A DNA stretch of 64,000 bases from Ipomoea triloba (lineage: Eukaryota; Streptophyta; Magnoliopsida; Solanales; Convolvulaceae): positions 25,314,686 through 25,378,685 of the forward strand of contig NC_044920.1 of the NCBI RefSeq assembly GCF_003576645.1, in the 5' to 3' direction. This document shows positions 32,833 through 46,798 of the stretch, piece after piece. Numbering within the stretch: the stretch's first letter is position 1; each line of letters opens with the position of its first letter. The notes below the pieces were generated by a model that was not told where the DNA came from, did not search any database, and saw only the letters and a program-made list of their open reading frames with translations. The position numbers and the translations under genes were made by a program.

Positions 32833-35800
32833 ATGGTGAGCTCCAAGGACGAATCAGCTACGGACAGCGACAAGTCGTCCGGCGAAGTTCCGGACTCGAA
32901 TTCCAGCCTCTACTCTGAAGGAGAGAAGGTCCTAGCTTACCATGGCCCTCGCATCTATGAAGCTAAGGCAAGTCTCTCTTCTCTTCAGTAACCAAGATAT
33001 TAGCTAATTTTTCTCATGAAATTCTGAATTAACATCTACTTATCTTCATAATTTCTTTTCTTTTCACTGCTTAAATTGAATGTATTAGTGCAGAGCATCT
33101 CTTGAAGCTTAACACTTTGGGAGAATACTGCAATTGCTTTAATTTTCACTGCTATTCTTGGTTGTGCTGCAGTTTAGGTTAATTATGTCATAATTACTGT
33201 CCCCAAGTTGTTCAGTTGAAATGTGATAATTACAGTCCCCAAGTGTCATATTTCAATACACACCACATGAGAGAAAATATGCCCATATAAATATTTTGAG
33301 AAAACATGGTGAAATAGGGAAAAATGCTTATCTGGAAAGAGCTTAGCAAAAGCAAAGTTCTATTTTTAAAATTTTTGAAACTCATGAACTAGTAATGAAC
33401 TCCATTCTCACTTCTCAGTCACCCATGGTTGAAAGTTGAAACATGTGTTGGGGAAATATGCTTATTTGGAGCTGACTGTTTAAACCAGACCTCCTTAAAT
33501 GAATTTAGAATACAGGCATGCATATTTACTGATAGCCATTTGTTACAGAAAATCAAGTTTTCATAGACAATTGATCTACTGAACTTGTGGAATTGTTTAC
33601 ATCCTGCATGCTTCTGTTTCCCTGTACATTTTCTATCTTGTAATGATTTTTTTTTTTTCTTTTTCTGATGCAATCCAAATTATTCTGAAGGTCCAAAAAG
33701 CTGAGCTTAGAGAGAATGAATGGAGATATTTTGTTCATTACTTGGTGAGTGTTGTTAACTTCTGCAAACCACCACCCCTATCCTTCTTACCCCTAAGCCA
33801 GCCTAGTCAGGAAATTTATAAAGTGATCGTCTTAAATCAAACTAGTCAATGTTATTGTATTTTAGTCTATAACCTTGTTGTACATACTTTCAATCCAAGT
33901 GGCATCAAGTAATAATTTTTTTTTTTTCATTCATGCAGGGTTGGAACAAGAAGTAAGTATATCTCATGTGATTTCGAAGGTTTTTGAGCCTTTGATTATG
34001 CAACAGTTACTAGCCTACCATTCTGGTTCTGATTTTCAAGATTGCAATGAATCTGGAGTATGTGCAAAAGGTACTATATGATATTAGATATTGAAGTATA
34101 ATTATCTTGCAACAGTTGGGATGAATGGGTAGGCACTCAACGCTTGATGAAACTTACTGATGACAATATCATAAAGCAGCAGGCCCTTGACAAGAAATTG
34201 GGAGTGGAGAAGAATACAAAATTAGGGCGTTCAGCACAAGCTAAACCCAAAGCCTCAGTTGGTATGTTAAATGTGAAGGAATTGCTGTATTTTTGTGTGG
34301 CATATGACGTAATTTTAGAACACACTCTCATTTATTTATCTAGTTAAATGTGAAGGCATTGCTGTACTGGTGTAGCTTTTCAGTGGCATTAATTGGTAGA
34401 ATTACTTACAAGCTTTATATTGTTGTTGTGCTTGAATTTGACAGATCCGAAAATTGAAAAAGATGATACAAAAAACAGTGGTATGTCTTCTCTTTTAATA
34501 TTTTTCTAGCTCTTCTCTTGACTTTATGCGGTATCCTTTTTGATATCCTGGGTGAAAATAAATTTTGATAGATTTGAATGCGGATAAAGAGGAAACGAAA
34601 ACGAACGGTATGTCATTTACTGTTTGTAGGTGATAATTGTCTATTCAATGTGGAAATAAACAAAATATTTTAAGGCACTCTATCAATTGTTTTACTTCTG
34701 CTGCAGTTCCCAAAGGGAAAAAACGCAAGGGTGACTCAACAACAGAGGTTTGCTTCTATTTTAATTTTTTATCTATTGAAGTTAATTCTTAATATATAGT
34801 TCTCATTTTATGTGCTTACCCCTATTGGTCAGTCCCATGTTTTACTACCTCCAATATTAAAATAAATTGAATGATTTGCTGCCTCAATATGATTCATTCC
34901 TCTGGCTGCCCTATTTTCTGATCTTTATGAGAGTGCCTTTCCAAAATCAATGTCACAAATTTCACATATCTAATGTAATTGTAAAAGATTTTCCAGTGAA
35001 CAGGCTAAATGAGTTCTTATTTTTATTTTTTTAAATTTTTGGTCAGGTGTAGTTCATAACTTGGCTTTGATAATACTAAACCTTTGATATTTGGAGCTTT
35101 TCATAAACAGAAAGACAATGCATCCGCTGAGAAGCTCATCAAGATTCAAATTCCATCGACTTTAAAGAAGCAACTTGTTGATGATTGGGAGTTCATCACT
35201 CAGCAGAATATGGTATGTGGAGATATGTCTTTGTTTTTAATCACCAGCAGTACTCCATATAAAAGTAGAAAGAAGTAGTGGTTACAAATATTCTTTCACA
35301 TAAAGGAATGAATCTGCTACCTATGATGTTTTAGTGATGAGTTCTTTTTGGAGTTCATTGTCTAATATGGATTTGAAAAGTGTCCAAAATCCAAACGAGT
35401 TTGTAATCTTTTTAAGAGACTTTTATTCAGAATCTAAACTGAAATATTCATTCTCCTATGGACTTAAAACTTTCGAATTGTTTTCTCACAGCTTGTAAAA
35501 CTGCCACGATCTCCTAGTGTTGATGATATACTGACGAATTACCTTGAACACTGGTCAAAAAAGGATGGCATGTGAGTGTATCTTTCTATTGCTTTCAAAG
35601 AATGGACACATATTCTTTAAATGGCATTGATGGATATCTTTTTGTGTTAATTTAGTAATATGGTTTCTACTTAATATTTGGATATTCTGGCATGTTGCTT
35701 GGTAAGTTAATGAATACCAAGCAAGGTCCATGATTGGGGGTGGAAATGCTAAAAACTTGGAGACCAAAGAGGTGCTATTGGAGCTCAATAGTTCCCTTTC

Positions 35801-36826
35801 TAAGTAGAATAGGTGGTTTGAACACTAGCCCGTTGTGTACCATGCATGGTTAGGGAACTTTTAGATTGCTAGAGGCACATGATTTATCCAAAATGTCCTG
35901 ACATCTGATTGTTTTTTCCTTGTATTAACTGTTACACTCGGGGCACAAACTATTCTTTTTAGCTGAAGTATAAAAGAAAAGAGAATGATTAAAACGATGT
36001 GATTTGCACGGTTTGTTGATTTGTGCTTTATGTTTCATGTATACAGGATGGCTGAATCAGTTGGAGAAATTCTCAATGGCATAAGATCGTATTTTGACAA
36101 ATCATTGCCAGTTATACTTTTGTACAAAAAGGAGCGCCAACAATATCATGACTCAGTTTCAGATAATGTCTCTCCGTCTAGTGTATATGGAGCTGAACAT
36201 CTGTTGCGCCTATTTGGTATGCATGCTTTACGTTTCCAAAGTTGATAAAACTATTCCTTGTCATAACACGGGGGAAACTAATTTTACATTCACGATGTTG
36301 ATGAATTCATGCATCATTGATGGGATGGCAATATTGTGAAGAACACCTGTTTATGAAAATCTTTATGTAGTATATTATATTTTCATGGGCCTATGGGAGT
36401 ATGAAACCCATTCCATGAAGTTCGGAAAATTTTAAGGGTGGGTAGTAGCTTTGTTCAGAAGTAAAAATATGTTATCTCATAGTTTGCTCGTAAATTTATG
36501 AACTCCCTGACTCCCTAAGCTCTGTTGGTTGCTGATGTTTGCAGTCAAGTTGCCTGAGTTACTGGCTTGTGTGAAAATTGAAGAGGAGACATTAACTAGT
36601 TTGCAGCAGAAATTGCTGGATTTCCTCAAGTATCTATTCCTCACCCGTGTTATAACCAAGACATTTTATCTACTAAGTACATGCTTTAACCAGGCATCGC
36701 TAATTTCAAACATTGCATTCGGCTGTTTGTTGCAGATTTCTGCAGAAAAATCAGGGCACGTACTTCCTTTCTTCTTACGAAGCATCAAAAGCTTCTGAAG
36801 GAAGCAGCAAGGCGAAAGATAGTTGA
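32833..36826 (+). CDS. MRG (MORF4-related) chromodomain protein, 12 exons
   Basis: Exons: 32833-32967, 33691-33744, 33939-33952, 34116-34261, 34445-34480, 34572-34607, 34707-34747, 35111-35212, 35492-35571, 36047-36216, 36545-36629, 36736-36826. They sum to 990 bases, 329 residues, every junction in frame. The N-terminal chromo-barrel domain (about 28-80) has YSEGEKVLAYHGPRIYEAK and GWNKNWDEWVG. H37, Y42, Y62, W65 and W69 are the likely methyl-lysine cage. A short acidic/basic linker leads to the MRG domain (about 160-320; IPSTLKKQLVDDW, YGAEHLLRLF). Family members bind H3K4me3/H3K36me3 and recruit histone acetyltransferases; the plant proteins act in flowering-time control. Intron 1 uses a GC donor, exon 3 is only 14 bases, and exons 5 and 6 look like a duplication. 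Confidence 0.92.
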
Positions 36827-38084
36827 CCAGCGAACCGTTCTTCTGTGCCTAATGTGACTTAGTTTCAGCAACTTTCACTAGGTATTTGACTTACCATGTC
36901 TTTACTAATATTAATAGTTGACGTCGATAACAACCCAATCCCCATTTGTAGTTTTGTGTTGTCACTTTGTTCCTAGACTTCGCACGAGATGACTAGATGT
37001 CTAGATCAGTGTTTGGAGAGGAAGGTACAATCCTTCTTTAGTGTAACAATTAGCTTAGTAAATGATGTCCACATCTTTGTTGTAGCTAATGATTCTTAGT
37101 GTCCATGTTGTACCAAATACTGTACAATTTATATTTAATTGACAAATTTCTATTCTTTTTCACTGAGTATTTTTGTCATAAACTTGTAGATTTGGACATA
37201 TTTTCTATGTATATCATTCACACAGAAGCATTCCCAATCAATTTTAGTTGTGAGCTTATGTTGACTAGCTGAATAAACTTCCCAGGATGCTGCATTTTTT
37301 TTAAAAAACTACAACCTAACCTATCTATAGTATCTGCTCAACATGATGATTGTGCTGCAATTTTCTTCTGCATACATATACAGGGAAAATGACAACCATC
37401 AACCTGAAGAAACCTTTGAGGGGTTAAATCTTCGATGATTTTAAGGTTTAATTACTAATGATTGTTATTCACACTAAACTTTTCAGAAACTAAAATAGGA
37501 GACAAGAATTTCTGGACTAGACAAGCTATGGCTTTCCTCATTCACACTTCACAGTCACAGGTCGAAGCTAAAAAGTGCTCTAATCCCGTGTTTCCAGCCC
37601 ACAGTTGCTTTCGAGGATTCCCTTTGCTTACCTAAAAAGTTTTCATTAAACAATTATTATTAATAATTATAAGTTTATAATCATGCGAAGGCAGAACCAC
37701 GTGAACCACAAAACTTTATTGACCATGCCCAGATTTGGACTATACTTTTCATGAGTGCACATAATAATTAATCTCATTGAAAGTTGGTCTTGCGAGAGAC
37801 TAAAGCATCTGCAACCTGTGAGAATGGAAACGCAGCCACATTTGATGCACAATAGTTTTTTTTTTTTGGATGATAAGAAAAACTCGTATAACAACAATTT
37901 GAGGATATGCGTTGATAATTTTTATTTTTGTATAATAGCCTCCAGGTTTCTGATACAAGAATCACATTATACCACTCAACCACCTTTTCAAACAGATATA
38001 CAATAATTTAGTGACATGAGACTGATCACTAGTCTTGTAGGAGTCTCCCATTGGTTGGACTATGTTGTGGTAGAAGTAAAAAAT

Positions 38085-38270
38085 GTCAAATTGATCTCCT
38101 AATTAAGTCTCGAATAGTGTCCCTTAACTAAAAAATGTTCCAATTAAGTTCCCTAAACCAGCAAAATGAGTGGTGCACTTGGCTTGCATTAGAGGACTAT
38201 ATTGGAACTTTTTTGAGTTAAGGGGCCAATTGCACTATCTGTTAGAACTAGGGAGTCAATTTAACAATTT
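38085..38270. mobile_element. Foldback/MITE-like element
   Basis: 'tcaaattgatctcctaatta' at the left and 'tagggagtcaatttaacaat' at the right are imperfect inverted complements. Inner blocks around 'cccttaact' and 'gttccaa' pair as well. Non-coding. Confidence 0.55.
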
Positions 38271-40992
38271 TTTCATGATATTAGGAGGTTGTCGAACCTA
38301 TTACATGCCTTTTCATCTATCTAGATCTATCCACCTTATTGTACTAGACTTGTTATATATGTCCAAACCTTATCATATTAAGTCACTCTAAACTGAGTTT
38401 AGAAGGAGAGCACATGCTTTATATGACTCACCTAGAGTACATATACATCATAATTTGATCTCAAATTCATTTTCATGTTTTATACATGATTCTAATCTAA
38501 CTAACAGAACATAAAATATAATGAATATGAAGTATATATCTTTGTATTTATTGGTGATTGAATCTTGCAGCCTTTGAACAACTAACCACTAATAATGAAG
38601 TGGTCATGTTTTATGAAGCTCATAAATCATAACCATCAAATCCAATCCATCATGTCTGTGGATTGCACTTTGCATTGTTATTTTATTGCCCTTTGATCAT
38701 ATAATATTGTCTCTCTTTTGCAGAATCCATCTGTACTGTCCAATATGCTAGCATCCAAGAATCAGATTCCAAATTAAATGCTTCATTATATTCCACTCTT
38801 CTTTTTCTTATTTTTCTTTTCTGATCAATAATATGATTCCCCAAATCTTTTTGCATCATCAAACATTCTTGATGAGCATCTCTATATTTTTCTTTAACTT
38901 TTTTTTTTCATTGTTGAGAAAAAACGGGAGCAAGAGATTAAAAAAAAAAAAAAGAAAAAAAGAGCAAGATTTATGTGGTTCGATAATTTGTCTACTTTCA
39001 CAAAAAGCTAAGTTCTTTTTATTAATTGCGATGACGATACATTATTCAGAGATATAATCATCATATTTATAAGTAATCCTAAAAGTATTTATAAAGAAAA
39101 AATTGCTCCATTCCGCTTTTCTCCACTCACTTCGCCCTAACACCTATATTGCAGCAACATATGTTACGTACACAATATTTGTTTTTATTTTATGTATCAT
39201 AATTGGTAATCCAACTCTTGTACCTCTATATATCTTTTTCATGTTTTTATAACTTTCTCTTTTTATTCTTGAACTTTTGTCACTTTTTCAATTCCTTTAT
39301 GAGAGATTAGATGTAAGACCTGTTGAGTGTTGAATCTGGCAACCCACAAAGCTAACAAATGGTCCACCTAGTAAATTAATGAGTACGGGTGATAATAAAT
39401 AAAGTTGATTAAATATGGACTAATTAAATAGTGTAATAGGGGGTTTACCTTGTTTTTTTAAAGTAGCTAGTGGATACAACTGCCATTCCCCCAAAAACAA
39501 ATTGGAAATTGCAAATACATTTAGTGTGGTGAACTAATCAAAAACTTATTGGTTAGTTACTTAGCCAACTAATAAATTAGATACAACAAACAAAACATTC
39601 TCAAATTTTAGACTACGTTTTCTTTTTTAACCGCTTGGAGTTGTATTAACAGTCCACTTATTATTGACTGGCCTAGGTTGCATTTACATACCCTTAATGT
39701 TATAAGTTATTATCAAACTATAACTCTAAGGTTTCAATTAGGAAAGTGATGTGATTAGAACAGTTAGAGTCATAACAGTGAGATTGGAACAGTTAGAGTC
39801 GTAATAGTGATGATATTGAAGTGATTAAACTACACCAATCCCACTAGTCCTTTACTCTTTCAATTAAAAATTTACTAATTAGACTGATCTACTACGCTTC
39901 CCTGACTTAAAGGGAAGAACTCTATATTGAAATGGGCAGGTTATGGGAAGATATAATAAGATTACTAAACCTATCATTATATTGTTCTAATCACAATTTA
40001 TTCAAGTGAACATCTAAATAACAATTAAAGCCATAGACAATCCCATTCATTTAAGTTGTTCTCTCAAACTCAACCTCACAAAATTTGGTGAATAGGATTA
40101 CTAAATTGAGGTATTATGACCACCATGACATTGATAAGAAAGAGACAAGACTGGGTTTCAGCAGTGGAGACCAATGCCACAGAGGGACTAAAAACCAAAG
40201 ACTTAGCTGGTAAGGTACTCAAGTGTGGCCTGCTCTAAGAAGCCAATTAAGAACCAATGTGGAAATGACATTTTTTGCTAAATTCCAAACTCTTTTATGG
40301 TGGTCCAATTTTACTCCACAATGAAATACTTTTACACAAATGGAAGGATTATGTAATTGCCAACTCCAAGTGCATTTCCTTGAAAGGAAAATGCTGCCAA
40401 TTCATTACCTCTCACTTAATATCACAAGGACAAGCATATATGGTTGTAATGTTTGTTTGTTGTGTATTTATACTTCTATTAATGTAAAAGTATATCACCT
40501 TATCAATGCAATTTGTATGGTACGCTACTTACCAACACCCATTCCGTAATTCTTTCACCAATACAGCATTTATATTCACCAACCATTCCCATCCGTCCTA
40601 AATTCATCATACATCATACATCATACATGGACTTTAATTACCATGATTCAAGGTTTTACTACCCACTTTTACTTCAGTCGTAACAAAATTCTATATATAC
40701 CAACCACGTCTTAATTAACTCACCATAAAAAAGATTGTATCCTAATTTCAAGGGTCTCATTTAGTCTTTGAATTTTTTTTGGAAACCCGCAACCGATGTG
40801 CGTTCTGGATAAAGCTCACTTTGGGACCCTCACCAGCAAAGAATCACAAGGATGTAACCCAACTTAAATTATTGTCTATAGCTGACCTACTTAAAGTAAT
40901 TAAGAAAGTTAATAGGTATTCATATGAGGAGTCGGATTTATAACTTTATAGTTATACCAACTTAGCTGAGATTGCTTAATTCATCTTTTTTT

Positions 40993-41136
40993 GAGTACTA
41001 CTAACTCTGTTACAATGTATTATCTGTTCATAACTACTTTCTCAACCAAATGAAGCACAAAGAGTCAATATTGCATTCACTGAGACTCAAACCCACCCTT
41101 CCCATGTGGAGTGCGGGTGTCACTAAACCACAAGGT
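40993..41136 (-). mobile_element. SINE-like element, copy 2
   Basis: On the minus strand it reads 'ttgtggtttagtgacaccc', 'cacatgggaagggtgggtttg', 'agtctcagtgaatgc', then 'gactctttgtgcttcatttg' and 'gttgagaaagtagttatgaa'. It shares order and sequence with the copies at 54244-54395 and 61940-62310. Confidence 0.65.
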
Positions 41137-42997
41137 CCTTGGCCTGAAATTAAGCTTAATCTCAATCACAATCAATCCTTTCAAATATGGATCTCGTGAA
41201 ACATTGATTATGAGACCCTGAAACACAACCAGACGAAGTCCCATCATCTCCAGTCTCCAGAAATTCATAAATGCTACACAAGACAACAAATACAAGCAGC
41301 CAATCTGCACACTAAAATGACCTTGTTGTCCACATGACATGCAGGCGCCCATCAATAATGCCAATAGTTTAATCAAGGGTTCCAAAGTCAAATGTTGATA
41401 GACTCACTTGTGTTAGCATCTTAACCACACCTTTATGTCACCTAGCTTACCAAAGATGCTATTCCCTACTACCCCTTTTTTGGCTTTCTTTAAAGAGATA
41501 TCACTACCATTCTTTCATTCCCACTAACAAATTTCTTCATGCTTAATCAAATACAACTTGAAGAATTTATGGGTTTCAGCTAGGTACATAAAAATAATAT
41601 TGCAAGCATATAAAAATATTTGGTATTAACCATAATGAATTTATGTGCTTATAATAGTGACTTTTATAAATCAAAATTCCGTGATGAGTCAAACTTGAAA
41701 TTTCTGATTACTAAAATAATTATATTACACAATCAACTTAGCTAAGGTTGCCCTTTAATTTTATACATTAATTGTATTTATACCAAAAAAAAAAAAAAAC
41801 CTTTGAAAAAATATTAATGAGGTAAAATTAATATATAGACCAAACCCGCCCTCCCCATAGTCCACGATATAACTAGTTATCTAATTGGTAACTAAAATTT
41901 TATTTTTAATTTGTAGTGGGGTTACCCAATTCATTAGCACTAAATGGATGGAAGTCACATCACGAGAAACAAAATTGGAGAGAAAGAAAGCATTTTTATT
42001 TTTATAAATAATAATATAATTGTATTTTCAATAGTCGTAAGACACCTCTATATATAGTAGTTGTATGTCATTCTGAGTATGAGTATTTGATTTGAATATC
42101 AAAATCGAAAATCACAATCATATATAGGAAATTTTTAAGGTGCTAATTGATCCATGCAATGACCATATCATGTATCTCATATTTGATTGTAACAACAAAT
42201 CAACAATTATTAGAAATTAATGACAATAGCATATAATATAATCATGTATAATATACATATATTGATACCCATCTTGAATAACATTATAGTAAAAGTTTTC
42301 TTAATATATTTATAAGGAGAATACATTTTTTTCTTCATTCTCTTCATCATCTTAAGTCTTATTAGAAAACAAAAGTGAGATTCCATATGAAAATGACTTT
42401 TGTAGTTCCTATATAATTTAAATCCCATCCGAAACCAATAAAATGAAGGGAATTAAATGTAATAGTAGAGTTTAATACTCAACGCCCCCTGTTATATTTT
42501 TCATAGTTCCAATGTTAGACGACATTGTAGAAAAGGAAAGCGCACAGAGACAACGTTGAAAGCAAATAAATATATGATGTTTTGGAAGTACATACGCCAT
42601 CTTATTACTTTAAGCCATCAACGTGGTCTGAACAGTGCGCATATTGGTAGTAGAGGGGAAGTTTGGTTTATCGGTGAGCTCCGTGTTTCGCTTCCCCTCC
42701 ATTTCTTTTTTTAATTTTTTAGATTACCAGAAAAATTCACCATCACTAAAAATATATATATATATGCATTGAGTAAATTCTAATTTTGTTATCCTATAAC
42801 AAATGATCATAAATTAAGAAAATTAGCCCAGTCTAAGAAAGCTAAAAAGGCTAATAAGTCTAAATTTATAATTTTATGACTACTATTTAACAATGACAAA
42901 TTATTCTGTGGACATGAGTCTAAAATATACAATTTATATACTGAAGGATCAAAATTCAAATTATGAACATTCAATATACAAATAAATATTGCAAATT

Positions 42998-43262
42998 ATA
43001 TTGTGGACCATGGTCATGGCTGATACTGCAGTTGTGTTGAACTGATACTGCAGTTGCGCGGAGCAGAGATCGTTCATCCTTTCAACACAACTGCAGTATC
43101 AGTTTAACATAATTGCAATTCCAGACGGATGAAACGGCCTCTGTTCCGCCCAACTGCAGTTCCCTTTCAACACAACTGCAGTATTAATTCAACACAAATG
43201 TAGTATCCGTTCAACACAACTGCATTATCAGTCATGACCCATGGTCCACGATATAACGATTG
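42998..43262. mobile_element. MITE with 'tgtggaccatggtcatg' ends
   Basis: The left end 'attgtggaccatggtcatgg' and right end 'catgacccatggtccacgat' are inverted complements, continuing inward through 'ctgatactgcagttgtgttg'. The motif 'aacacaactgcagtat' is repeated many times inside on both strands. Non-coding. Confidence 0.75.
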
Positions 43263-43488
43263 AATAAACACAAATTCACATTGTAAGATGGACCAGGTAC
43301 ATAATATAACTATTGTTAAACATTTAACTAACTTGAATGAAATTCAACTATTTTTTTACACTTGTCTTCACATGGTCTCCTTCACGACACCACTGTCATA
43401 AATCTCACTTAACCTTCTCTTCTTTATCTTATCTCCTTCCTTATTAGTCTTCTGGAGAATCAGAGATGCGGGAGCGGTTTGAGACGCC

Positions 43489-46400
43489 ATGATTTTCCAG
43501 GGCTTTGGTCTCCATTTATGGTGGAGAGTTCTTGTGGCGTTGCTTCTCTTTGCTGTTCAGTCGCTTGGGCTCAACACTGATGGAGTTCTGCTCATGAGTT
43601 TCAAGTACAGTATTGTTAGTGATCCGTTTGGTGTTTTGGGAGGCTGGAATGCCGGAGATGAGGTTCCCTGTTCTTGGAAAGGCGTTGATTGTGAGGTGGT
43701 GGCGGCTAATGTTTCCGGCGACGGCCGTCGTGTCACCGGCTTGGCTCTTCCTGGTTTTCAGCTTGTTGGGTCTATTCCTTCTAGTCTTGGTATGATTCAG
43801 CATCTCAGAAATCTTGATCTTTCGAATAATTCGATCAATGGGTCTATTCCTTTGACGCTGTTTAATGCTTCTGGGCTTGAAAGACTTGATTTTTCTGACA
43901 ATCGGATGTCCGGTGAGTTGCCGGAGGTTGTTGGGTGTCTCAAGAGTCTCCGGTCTCTTAATCTCTCCGGGAACGCCTTCACCGGGGTAGTGCCGGAAAA
44001 TTTGACGAGTTTGAGGAATCTGACGGGCATTTCTCTGAAAGATAATTACTTTTCCGGGAGACTTCCGGGAGGATTTGACTCCGTCGAGGTTTTAGATCTG
44101 TCTTCTAATTTGATAAACGGATCTCTGCCTCCCAATTTCGGAGGGAGCCGTCTTGGCTATTTCAACGTTTCATTCAACAGACTTTCCGGCGAAATCCCGC
44201 CGGAATTTTCCAGGAAAATTCCCCCAAATGCAACGTTAGATCTCTCCTTCAACAACTTAACCGGCGAAATTCCGGACCACGCTCTGTTCTTAAACCAGGA
44301 CGGCGGAGCATTTTCTGGAAACCGGAATTTATGCGGCATGCCGGTGAAAATTCTGTGTCCGATTCCTTCCGCAATCTCAACACCGCCGAACGCGACGGAG
44401 CCAATAACATCCCCGCCGGCAATTGCCGCCATTCCCAAAACCGTCGACTCAACCGCCAGAGCAGACTCGCCCCCGGGGCGTTCACGAAGCGGTCTCAAAA
44501 CCGGCACGATCATCGGTATCGTGGCGGGCGACATGGCGGCGCTGGGAGCTCTGGCGCTGATTTTCGTGTACATTTATCGGGCAAAGAAAAAGAGACGCAC
44601 AGAAGAAACCATAAAGAAAGAGGCAGAAAGCGCTAAGGATTTCGACTGGGGATCATCCTCGGAGGAATACAATTGGTTAAGGTCCTGGACGTGTCTGAAA
44701 AAACAGAGACGCGCCGGCGCCGGCACCGGCGCCGGCGACGAGTCATCGGAAAATATGAACTCCGAGAGCGACGACAGCGAGGAGGCGGAGAAGGGTCACG
44801 CGCCGCCGGCGGGCCAGAAAACAGGGGAGTTGGTGACGGTGGACGGCGAGAAAGAGCTGGAATTAGAGACTCTGCTGAAAGCGTCGGCGTACATTCTGGG
44901 CGCTAGCGGCTCCAGCATAATGTACAAGACGGTGTTGGACGACGGCACCGCCTTGGCCGTCCGCCGCATCGGCGAGAGCGGCCTGTACCGGTTCAGGGAA
45001 TTCGAGAACCAGATCCGGGTTATCAGCAAGCTGGTTCACCCGAATCTGGTTCGGATTCGTGGCTTTTACTGGGGCGCCGATGAAAAACTTGTAATCTACG
45101 ATTTCGTTCCCAATGGCAGCCTCGCCAATGCATGTCACAGTAAGTCTTCTCCTTCCCTCCATTTCTTACATTAACTGTTTCACCCTTCTCCCGTTTCTGA
45201 CAGTCAAATGTTCTACAAAAGTCAATTTCCTGTAATTTTTCAATGTGAAATTCTGAAGTGGGGACCTGATGATCAATGAAATAGTTGATAGTAGTGATGA
45301 TGGAAAACGACTGAGCTTCGGTGATGGTTTTCGCAATTGCCAAAACCGTTACCACGTATGCAGTCTAGTCAATTTAAGCAAAACTGTGGTCCGGATAGTC
45401 AGTTTAATTGGTTTTAGCCCACAAAAACATAGATTATTAGTTCAGTAAGTAGTATTCAGAGAAAGTGATCAATGCTTGAATCTCGGCTGTGATAATGTGG
45501 AATTATGTCTAAAGTGAGTAGATTCTTGGTATGCACTGGTATTTGGTCATGTCTATTGCGCCAATGAAATCGTAATTTACATTTTCCCTCCGTTTGACCA
45601 GGGTGTGGAGGCTTTTGGGGTTGAAGATTTAACCTTTTGAGAAAAGATTAATTGATTTCTAAGTGATAAATTTGTTAAGATTAATGAGTACAAGAATTAA
45701 TACCAATGACAGAAAAATAAACCAATTATTTGCATAGAGCAAATAATACGATCCCACATCGGCTCCACAAGAGATTGTGGAGTGGTACTTAAGTTGGGGC
45801 CAAACCTTCACTCATAAGCTAATTTTTGTGGTGGAAGTAGGGTCTTGGCTTGAGTACCGTCAGCAAAGATATTTGTTAATTGTGATGGTGATACGTGTAG
45901 GTGTTACATATAAATATGATATGATGGTAGTAACCCATATGTATCGCCATCATAATTAATTTACGAAAAGTTTTGTTCTAAGGGAAGTAAGTACATTGTG
46001 GAATCAGATAAATCTTGTTTTCTTTATTTTTCTGCTATTTGTTATTGATTTTTGTAATCGTTAATCTCTGTGGATAAAATTGAAGCGTGTTGTTTGTATT
46101 TAGGAAAAGGCGGGTCTTCCCACCGCCATCTTCCGTGGGAGGTGCGGCTGAAGATAGCAAGAGGGGTGGCGCGTGGGCTGGGCTACATTCACGAGAAGAA
46201 GCACGTGCATGGGAATCTGAAGCCCAGCAACATCCTCCTGGACGCCGATCTGGAGCCCAAGGTCGGAGATTTCGGGCTCGAACGCCTAGTCGTCGCCGGC
46301 GAGAGCAGCCGGAAGGTGTACGGCTCCTCCCGGAACTTCGGCAGCAAGAGATCCACGGCGTCCCGCGACAGCTTCCCGGATTCCGCAGTTTCCGGCGGCC

Positions 46401-46798
46401 CGACGCCCAGCCCGAGCCCGAGCGCGTTAGCAATATCGCCCTACCTCGCACCCGAATCGCTCCGGAGTCTCAAGCCCAACCCGAAGTGGGACGTTTTCTC
46501 CTTCGGAGTCGTGCTGCTGGAGCTGCTCACCGGAAAAATCATCGTTTCCGACGAGATGGTCCCCGGGCCACCGGTGATGGGAGTTGAGGAGAAGAGCAAG
46601 GTGCTGAGAATGGCTGACGTGGCGATCCGTGCTGACGTGGAAGGGAAAGAGGAAGCCCTGTTGGCACTTCTAAAATTAGGTTATAATTGTATATCTCCAG
46701 TCCCTCAAAAGAGACCTGCCATGAAAGAGGTAGTTCAAGCACTTGACAACATTCCAACATCTTCTTCTTCTTCTTCATCCTACTTTTACAGTGTTTAA
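43489..46798 (+). CDS. LRR-III receptor-like kinase with degenerate catalytic residues (At4g34220-like)
   Basis: Two exons, 43489-45139 and 46104-46798, give 781 residues. A signal peptide (about 1-28) and an LRR N-terminal cap (CSWKGVDC at 61-68) come first. About seven leucine-rich repeats follow to about residue 265. A Pro/Ser/Thr-rich linker leads to a transmembrane helix (about 340-363). The juxtamembrane region is long, acidic and Gly/Ala-rich. The kinase domain runs from about 455 to the end. The usual VAIK lysine is replaced (AVR at 490-492) and HRD reads HGN (586-588), while DFG is kept (606-608). Family members of this subgroup show the same losses, so it is probably a plasma-membrane pseudokinase co-receptor or scaffold. 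It is closest to the At4g34220/At2g15300 group as I recall it; the ligand is unknown. Confidence 0.88.

Larger units (their letters stand above)
36827..43488. other. Large gene-poor spacer
   Basis: The first 350 bases are probably MRG 3' UTR. After that I see only repeats: a foldback element (38085-38270), a SINE-like copy (40993-41136) and a MITE (42998-43262). 'atcatac' is repeated in tandem near 40608-40627. About 43380-43488 is the probable leader of the receptor kinase gene. No coding region is supported. Confidence 0.6.
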
